Positions 7,889-12,397 of a DNA stretch of 14,973 bases are shown piece by piece (position 1 is the first letter of the stretch; every line of letters starts with the position of its first letter). A program made the position numbers and the translations under genes. Source of the DNA: CAIJMU01 sp035531315. GTDB taxonomy: Bacteria; Spirochaetota; Spirochaetia; Treponematales; Rectinemataceae. Under the pieces are notes generated by a model that made no database searches, was not told where the DNA came from, and saw only the letters and a program-made list of their open reading frames with translations. The stretch lies in NCBI GenBank assembly GCA_035531315.1, contig DATKTD010000238.1:1-14973 (forward strand), in the 5' to 3' direction.

Positions 7889-8716
7889 GTGACACTCGCG
7901 ACTCGACGACGATCCTATTGGCTCATTTTCATGCTCTCCGTTTTAATCCTGGTGGCCGACGTCACTCTGTCCCTCCCCCTCTTTTCGAAGGCCTTCAACC
8001 TCGCGGCCCTCCGAGACGGAGCGGCGACCTCGACCTGGACAGCCTTCGGGCTTTCGGTCGGTTCGTGGATACTCGGTCCGGTCGGGGCCATCATCCTTTC
8101 GTCCTTCGCGACGGCCACCCTCTTCGCCATCCTCGTCTCTTTTCGCAAGACGGCATCGGAAGAAATCTACTTTCTCGCCTTCTGGGCCCTCTCCTGTTCC
8201 TTCGAATCGGGCCGCATTGTCGTGGAGCGCCTCGTGGAGGGGGGATTCCCCCCCGCGTGGATGGCGCTGACGACGCGGGTCGTCCTCGCCGCCAGATTCT
8301 CCGGCTACGGCGCCTTCTTCCTCGCGGGCCTCAGGTCGGCGGGCTTCAGGAACGAGAGGCCGGGACGTGCCGTCCTCGCCGCCATAGGCCTTGGCATCGC
8401 CGCCGCCTCGGCCCTTCCCATCGATTCGGGGGCCTTCGAGCCGACCTACCTCGTTCGCGCCGCCTACCAAACCGAAAGACTCTTCCTCGTCGCGGCCCTG
8501 GCCCTCATCACCGCGGCCAACCTCCTCGTCGCCGTGGAGACCACGGGCGAGAAGGTCTTCCGGAGCGTCGCCATCGGGGCCCTAGCCCTCCTCGCCGGCC
8601 AAGCCCTCCTCATTCTGGGATGGCGGCCCGAGATTCTCCTCGCCGGAATCCTCCTCCTCGCCTTCGGGGCGAGGCTTTTCGTGTCCCAGCTCCACTCGCA
8701 CTATCTTTGGCAATGA
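7889..8716 (+). CDS. Multi-pass membrane protein, unknown function
   Basis: A 275-residue hydrophobic protein with about 8 predicted membrane segments (near residues 9-33, 50-85, 90-108, 122-150, 160-180, 190-225, 230-245 and 248-265) and short loops. I do not recognise a named family. The segment 'SEEIYFLAFWALSCSFESGRI' around 90-110 follows a cytoplasmic loop and carries conserved-looking Glu and Arg residues in a membrane helix. The layout resembles the 7-8 helix sensory membrane domains found in spirochaete proteins, but here no output domain is attached. Charged residues are few and the C-terminus is short ('SQLHSHYLWQ'). The GTG at 7889 is chosen because of the -10-like TATCCT just upstream; the ATG at 7931 is an alternative but would remove part of the first helix. 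The TGA stop overlaps the T-tract of the opposite-strand terminator. Confidence 0.8.
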   Translation: MTLATRRRSYWLIFMLSVLILVADVTLSLPLFSKAFNLAALRDGAATSTWTAFGLSVGSWILGPVGAIILSSFATATLFAILVSFRKTASEEIYFLAFWALSCSFESGRIVVERLVEGGFPPAWMALTTRVVLAARFSGYGAFFLAGLRSAGFRNERPGRAVLAAIGLGIAAASALPIDSGAFEPTYLVRAAYQTERLFLVAALALITAANLLVAVETTGEKVFRSVAIGALALLAGQALLILGWRPEILLAGILLLAFGARLFVSQLHSHYLWQ

Positions 8717-8740
8717 AAAAGCCGCGGTGTTCCGCGGCTT
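8716..8740 (-). terminator. Intrinsic terminator of the kinase-family gene (- strand)
   Basis: A perfect 9-bp stem, AAGCCGCGG (8719-8727) and CCGCGGCTT (8732-8740), with a 4-nt loop. Read on the - strand, the hairpin is followed by TTTTT (8720-8716), so it is a good rho-independent terminator for the gene ending at 8804. On the + strand, 'ACAAACG' follows it, so it would be poor as a terminator there, although the hairpin may still protect the 3' end of the 7889 transcript. It overlaps the stop codon of that gene. Confidence 0.85.
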
Positions 8741-8803
8741 ACAAACGCGAGGTCGGGCCTCGTCAATTTCCCCTTTGCCGAGCTATCGGAGCCGGCTCGG
8801 AGC

Positions 8804-9454
8804 TTACAGGAGGAGGGTGGCGAGGGCCCCCGTCAGCACTGGCAGGGCGATGTTGTCGAGATCCTTGAGCGGTAGCGCCTCGACGATTGTCGCGAAGACG
8901 GCGATCGCCAAGGAGGGGAGGAGGCGGCCGCTCATCGCCATCGAGGCGACGAAGACGGCGAAGAGGCAGGTGAGGCTTCCTTCGAGGGACTTGCCGCCGG
9001 TGAAGGGGAGACGCACCGAACCGAAGAGCTTGCCGACAAGGCTTGAAAGGCCGTCGCCGAAGGCAAGGGCGTAGATGGCGATCGAGGCCGCGGGGTTGGG
9101 ATAGAAAAGGAGGGAGAGGAGGGCGCCGAGGCCGAGGGTGACCGGGCCCATCACGTACCTGCCAGAATCGCGACGACGGGCGGCGAGAGCGGTGACCCGC
9201 GAGACGAGGGGCACGTCGACCCCGCTCATGCGGAGGCTCTCGCTCAGGGCGTAGACGAGGGTGCCCGAGGCGAGGAGGGCCAGGGTCAGGTTCAGATTGA
9301 TGGCCGCCAGGCCGGGGACGAAGCCAATGAGGAGGTGGATGCTCTTTCGAACGAATTCGATTCGGATTTCTTCGCCGAAAGCGATTGTTCCGCCGATCCT
9401 TTTCCCAAGCCTCAGCTCATGTTCCATTATGTTCCAACTCCCGGCCTTTAACAT
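8804..9454 (-). CDS. Polyprenol / diacylglycerol / phytol kinase-family membrane enzyme (SEC59-DGK1-VTE5 type, COG0170)
   Basis: A 216-residue integral membrane protein whose motifs match the CTP-dependent lipid kinase family that is often labelled 'phosphatidate cytidylyltransferase': 'VRKSIHL' (35-41), 'FGDGLSSLVGKLFG' (132-145), 'GKSLEGS' (154-160) and the C-terminal 'DNIALP' (200-205). Family members phosphorylate dolichol, phytol or diacylglycerol using CTP; the actual lipid substrate cannot be read here. It would act in the inner membrane. Two starts are possible. ATG 9454 lies directly behind a perfect TATAAT (leaderless). ATG 9427 (207 residues) has GGGAG ten bases upstream and would fit a 25-nt leader. 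I keep 9454 because other genes here show the same -10-to-start spacing. A strong terminator follows the stop. Confidence 0.87.
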   Translation of the reverse strand: MLKAGSWNIMEHELRLGKRIGGTIAFGEEIRIEFVRKSIHLLIGFVPGLAAINLNLTLALLASGTLVYALSESLRMSGVDVPLVSRVTALAARRRDSGRYVMGPVTLGLGALLSLLFYPNPAASIAIYALAFGDGLSSLVGKLFGSVRLPFTGGKSLEGSLTCLFAVFVASMAMSGRLLPSLAIAVFATIVEALPLKDLDNIALPVLTGALATLLL

Positions 9455-9458
9455 ACAG

Positions 9459-9487
9459 ATTATATATGCAATTTCCGTGCCAATAAA
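9459..9487 (-). promoter_or_regulatory. Candidate promoter of the kinase-family gene, perfect TATAAT
   Basis: On the - strand TATAAT (9464-9459) is preceded, 17 bp upstream, by TTTATT (9487-9482, 3 of 6). The -10 ends four bases before the ATG at 9454. The surrounding DNA is clearly more AT-rich than the rest of the window. Confidence 0.45.
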
Positions 9488-9604
9488 CCCAATGTTTGCA
9501 AGTCTATATCAAGATAGGATTTGTGGCAATGGAAGAGAGGGGCATGGCTGCCATTGTATGTTTTTCTCGACGGGCGACGGGAAAGAATGAACGATCCCTC
9601 GCCC

Positions 9605-9634
9605 TTGACAGTCCAAAATGCCGGATGTTACATT
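9605..9634 (+). promoter_or_regulatory. Promoter of tRNA-Val
   Basis: A perfect -35 TTGACA (9605-9610), an 18-bp spacer and TACATT (9629-9634, 4 of 6) place the start of transcription about seven bases before the mature tRNA 5' end at 9648. It may also supply transcripts for the cbiMQO operon downstream. Confidence 0.65.
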
Positions 9635-9647
9635 GGCGCCGCATTTT

Positions 9648-9719
9648 GGGCGATTAACTCAGCGGGAGAGTGCTACCTTCACACGGTAGAAGTCACTGGT
9701 TCAATCCCAGTATCGCCCA
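9648..9719 (+). tRNA. tRNA-Val, anticodon CAC
   Basis: A full cloverleaf can be drawn by hand. The acceptor stem is GGGCGAT (9648-9654) with ATCGCCC (9712-9718) and discriminator A9719; the D stem is ACTC/GAGT; the anticodon stem is CTACC (9673-9677) with GGTAG (9685-9689), and its loop TTCACAC gives anticodon CAC (9680-9682), which reads GUG valine codons. The T arm is ACTGG-TTCAATC-CCAGT (9695-9711). The 3' CCA is not encoded. All stems are fully paired. It sits 74 bp upstream of cbiM on the same strand. Confidence 0.97.
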
Positions 9720-9756
9720 ATAACACGACATTTTCTGCAGACGAAGGCAGCGCTCC

Positions 9757-9771
9757 AGGAGACGGTCTCCT
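9757..9771 (+). promoter_or_regulatory. Inverted repeat in the tRNA-cbiM spacer (operator or small hairpin)
   Basis: AGGAGAC (9757-9763) and GTCTCCT (9765-9771) form a perfect 7-bp inverted repeat around one G. As RNA it would fold into a 6-bp stem with a 3-nt loop, followed by TGATC and not a T-run, so it is a weak terminator at best. As DNA it could be a repressor site for the transporter operon. It lies about 10 bases ahead of the cbiM Shine-Dalgarno sequence, so folding could also affect ribosome access. Confidence 0.35.
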
Positions 9772-9793
9772 TGATCTCGCGGGGAGCTTAGCG

Positions 9794-10795
9794 ATGCACA
9801 TTCCCGACAACTACCTCAGCCCCGCAACCTGCGCCGTCATGGGAGCGGTCATGGTTCCCGTCTGGGCCCTCGCCGCGCGGCAGGCCGGAAAGGAGCTCTC
9901 CAGGGAGAGGCTGCCCCTTCTCGGTATTGGAGCGGCCTTCTCCTTTCTCGTCATGATGTTCAACGTTCCCCTGCCGGGAGGATCCACGGGCCATGCCGTC
10001 GGGGCGACGCTGATCGCCGTCCTTTTGGGCCCCTGGGCCGCCGTCATCTCGCTGTCGGTCGCCTTGCTCATCCAGGCCCTCCTATTCGGCGACGGGGGCA
10101 TCCTCGCCTTCGGCGCCAACAGCTTCAACATGGCATTCGTCATGCCCTTCCTGGGCTACTTCGTCTTCCGCTTGGTGAGGGATCGCGTCAAATCCAAGAA
10201 TGGCGACTATATCGGCCTGGCCGCGGGAGCCTATCTGGCCATCAATATGGCCGCCTTGTGCGCGGCCATCGAGTTCGGCCTCCAGCCCTCCTTGTTCAAG
10301 GACGCCGCGGGCCTTCCCCTGTACTGCCCCTATCCGCTCTCGATTACGGTTCCGGCCATGCTCATTCCCCACCTCGCCGTCGTCGGCCTCGTCGAGGCGG
10401 CCTTCTCCGTCGCCGTCCTCGCCTTCGTGAAGCGTCTTTCGCCGGAGATGGCCCGCCGCGAGGAGTCAGTCCGGATGCGGCCGCTCTTCGTCCTCCTCGT
10501 CGCCCTCATCTGTCTTTCTCCCCTCGGCCTCCTGGCCGCGGGCGAGGCCTGGGGCGAATGGGGTGTCGACAAAATCGGGGCGGTCGTCCAGGGCGGGAAG
10601 GCCCTCGGCTTCGTGCCGGGCGGCATGCGCGAAGGCCTTGGCTTCCGGGCCCTGATGAAAGATTACGCGATCCAAGGGCTCCCGGCCGCCGCGGGCTACA
10701 TCCTGTCGGCCGTCGCCGGAGCGGCCATTCTCATCATCCTGTTCAAGCTCTTCGGTGCGACGAGGAAGAAGGGCCGGCCGAAGGCGAAGGCCTAG
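9794..10795 (+). CDS. cbiM: CbiM/NikM-type substrate-binding membrane protein of a Co/Ni ECF transporter, with C-terminal N-type (PDGLE-like) extension
   Basis: A 333-residue membrane protein. The start is set by the family N-terminus 'MHIPDNYLSP': the free amino group of Met1, His2, and His67 in 'GGSTGHAVGA' correspond to the metal ligands known from NikM. The core (about 1-215) has 6-7 membrane helices including 'FGANSFNMAFVMPFLGYF'. The extension (about 228-333) carries two more helices around 'AAGEAWGEWGVDKI', the layout of fused NikN/PDGLE-type accessory domains. GGGGAG (9781-9786) lies seven bases upstream of the ATG. The reading frame is open through the tRNA, so an automated longer start would be wrong. 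The protein captures Co2+ or Ni2+ for uptake with CbiQ and CbiO; the 'MHIPD' start resembles NikM more than classical CbiM, so the metal is undecided. No cobalamin riboswitch fits in the 74-bp spacer. Confidence 0.93.
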   Translation: MHIPDNYLSPATCAVMGAVMVPVWALAARQAGKELSRERLPLLGIGAAFSFLVMMFNVPLPGGSTGHAVGATLIAVLLGPWAAVISLSVALLIQALLFGDGGILAFGANSFNMAFVMPFLGYFVFRLVRDRVKSKNGDYIGLAAGAYLAINMAALCAAIEFGLQPSLFKDAAGLPLYCPYPLSITVPAMLIPHLAVVGLVEAAFSVAVLAFVKRLSPEMARREESVRMRPLFVLLVALICLSPLGLLAAGEAWGEWGVDKIGAVVQGGKALGFVPGGMREGLGFRALMKDYAIQGLPAAAGYILSAVAGAAILIILFKLFGATRKKGRPKAKA

Positions 10796-11618
10796 AATCC
10801 TGCGCGATCGACCGCTTCCCGACTGGCTCGGCAAGACCGAAGCCTACGCTCCTCGCGACGACGCTGACCATTTTATCGACAGGAGCATACTGTCCTTCCT
10901 CGACGTCCTCGCGAGAATCAGGAACAGGGCCGGAGACGGAGAGGCGGATCGGGCGCCGGCCATCCATCCCGCTTCCCGGCTAGCGGCCGGCATCCTCCTC
11001 ATCCTGTCCATCTCCCTGTCGCGAAGCCTCGCCTATCTGGCCATCGTCGCGACCTACGAGCTCGTCGTCCTCAGTCTCCTGAGTCCGACGAGGATCGCGA
11101 GGGTCCTGAAGACGAGCTCCTTCGCCGCCCTCTTCGCCTTCGCCGTCTTCCTCCCCTCCGCCCTCTGGGGCAACTGGGCCGGCACCCTCGCCCTCAGCGC
11201 CAAGGTCCTTCTTTCGGTCGCCGCCGCGAGCCTCCTCTCGGTCACGACGGGCTGGACCTCGATCTCCCTGGGCCTGTCCTCGCTCAGGGTTCCGGAGCTC
11301 TTCATTCTCGTCCTCGACCTCACCATCAAATACATCTCCCTCCTCGGAGAACTCGGCCTCGATATGCTCTACGCGCTCAAGCTCCGATCGGTCGGCCGCA
11401 ACGGCGACAAGACGGCCTCGCTCTCGGGGGTGGCCGGCACGATCTTCCTGCGGTCGAAGGAAGCGGCGGAGGAGCTGTACGCGGCCATGGAGTGTCGCGG
11501 ATTCTCGGGCAGCTATGGCGGCGCCAGGGGCGGGAGGCCTTCCTCACGGGATTGGGCCTTCCTGTTCCTGAATGCCTGCATTCTCTCCCTGCCCTTCATT
11601 TTCAAGGGGCTGCGATGA
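10755..11618 (+). CDS. cbiQ: CbiQ/EcfT-type transmembrane coupling protein of the Co/Ni transporter
   Basis: An integral membrane protein that couples the ATPase CbiO to the metal-binding CbiM. It has helices at about 72-90, 93-112, 121-138, 145-162 and 180-200 and a C-terminal helix at 268-284. The two EcfT coupling motifs that dock on the ATPase are visible as 'ALKLRSVG' (207-214) and 'AMECRGF' (244-250). The start is uncertain: the recognisable N-terminus ('LPDWLGKTEAYAPRDD', leading to 'SILSFLDVLARIR') lies just after the cbiM stop, but the only standard start in the frame is GTG 10755, 41 bases inside cbiM, giving an implausibly Arg-rich lead. CTG 10800, nine bases after GAAGG, may be the real start. 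The stop overlaps the cbiO start (ATGA). Confidence 0.9.
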   Translation: MRRGRRAGRRRRPRILRDRPLPDWLGKTEAYAPRDDADHFIDRSILSFLDVLARIRNRAGDGEADRAPAIHPASRLAAGILLILSISLSRSLAYLAIVATYELVVLSLLSPTRIARVLKTSSFAALFAFAVFLPSALWGNWAGTLALSAKVLLSVAAASLLSVTTGWTSISLGLSSLRVPELFILVLDLTIKYISLLGELGLDMLYALKLRSVGRNGDKTASLSGVAGTIFLRSKEAAEELYAAMECRGFSGSYGGARGGRPSSRDWAFLFLNACILSLPFIFKGLR

Positions 11619-12340
11619 TAGAGCTGCGCGATGTTTCGTACTCCTACGCCGATGCGCCGGCCCTCGAGCATGTCGATCTGGCGATCGGGAGGGGAGAGGC
11701 CCTGGCCGTCATCGGCCCGAACGGCTCGGGGAAGTCGACGTTGCTGAAACTCCTCAATGGTCTGGTCTTTCCGGAGAGCGGCTCCTATCGTTTCGACGGG
11801 GAGGAGGTATCGCGGGCCGCCCTCAAGGACAGACTGCGCGCCAAGCTCTTCCATCAGCGGATCGGTTTCCTCTTCCAGAATTCCGAGGCTCAGCTCTTCT
11901 GCGCTTCGGTACGCGACGAAGTGGCCTTCGGGCCGAGACAGATGGGGCTTTCGGGGTCCGAGATCGAGGGCCGCGTGGCCGACGCCCTTGGCCTTCTCGG
12001 GCTCGAGGCCCTGGCCCATCGGGTCCCCTATCATCTGAGCGGCGGCGAGAAGAGAAAGGTGGCCCTCGCGAGCGTGCTCGCGCTCAATCCCGAGCTCCTT
12101 GTCCTGGACGAACCCATGAACGGTCTCGATCCAAGGACCAAGCACTTCCTCAGGGACTTTCTCATTTCGCTCCGCGAAGCCGGGAAGACGATCGTCTGCG
12201 CTACCCACGACTTCGAATACGTCGAGGGGCTTTTCGGGCGGGCGGCGGTCTTCTCCATGGGGCACGGGATCTCGAGGACGGGCGACTATCTGGAGATCAT
12301 CGGGGACCGGGCCTTCTTGGAGGCTTCCAACATCGTCTGA
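11615..12340 (+). CDS. cbiO: CbiO-type ATPase subunit of the Co/Ni ECF transporter
   Basis: A 241-residue ABC ATPase that powers metal uptake. Motifs: Walker A 'GPNGSGKS' (34-41), Q-loop Gln88 in 'FLFQNSEAQLF' (typical of ECF ATPases), signature 'LSGGE' (141-145), Walker B 'LLVLDEP' (161-167), and switch His198 in 'ATHDFEYVE'. All are intact. The ATG at 11615 overlaps the cbiQ stop by four bases (ATGA) and has AAGGGG (11604-11609) five bases upstream; a longer frame from 11492 reads into cbiQ and is not used. A single ATPase would act as a homodimer, as in other Cbi/Nik MQO systems. The operon ends here, convergent with the TPR protein gene. Confidence 0.95.
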   Translation: MIELRDVSYSYADAPALEHVDLAIGRGEALAVIGPNGSGKSTLLKLLNGLVFPESGSYRFDGEEVSRAALKDRLRAKLFHQRIGFLFQNSEAQLFCASVRDEVAFGPRQMGLSGSEIEGRVADALGLLGLEALAHRVPYHLSGGEKRKVALASVLALNPELLVLDEPMNGLDPRTKHFLRDFLISLREAGKTIVCATHDFEYVEGLFGRAAVFSMGHGISRTGDYLEIIGDRAFLEASNIV

Positions 12341-12348
12341 TCAATCGA

Positions 12349-12361
12349 CGGGAGGCTCCCG
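12349..12361. repeat. Short inverted repeat between convergent genes
   Basis: CGGGAG (12349-12354) and CTCCCG (12356-12361) around one G, in the 57-bp gap between the cbiO stop and the end of the TPR gene. There is no T-run on either side, so it is at most a weak bidirectional terminator. Confidence 0.3.
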
Positions 12362-12397
12362 CCCAGGGCCGGCGTCCCCGCGAGAGAGACGGAGGTC

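Larger units (their letters stand above)
9455..9647. other. AT-rich divergent intergenic region between the kinase-family gene and the tRNA
   Basis: This 193-bp interval is the most AT-rich part of the window. It holds the - strand promoter at 9459-9487 and the tRNA promoter at 9605-9634. Between them are a TAGGAT (9515-9520), the palindrome ATGGC-T-GCCAT (9544-9554) and a T5 run (9561-9565). No convincing gene is visible. A 42-codon frame from 9529 runs into the tRNA and is not called. Confidence 0.6.

Noticed and set aside
9648..9719. tRNA-Val as an integration site for a mobile element
   Set aside because: No second copy of the tRNA 3' end and no integrase or phage gene is seen in the window. 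The downstream genes are an ordinary transporter operon.
9720..9793. Cobalamin or nickel riboswitch upstream of cbiM
   Set aside because: The spacer is only 74 bp, too short for a cobalamin riboswitch, and I see no B12-box-like sequence or NikR-type long inverted repeat; only one short repeat is present.
9521..10795. A 424-codon frame starting at 9521 that includes cbiM
   Set aside because: It reads straight through the tRNA-Val gene. The family N-terminus 'MHIPDNYLSP' with its own Shine-Dalgarno sets the start at 9794.
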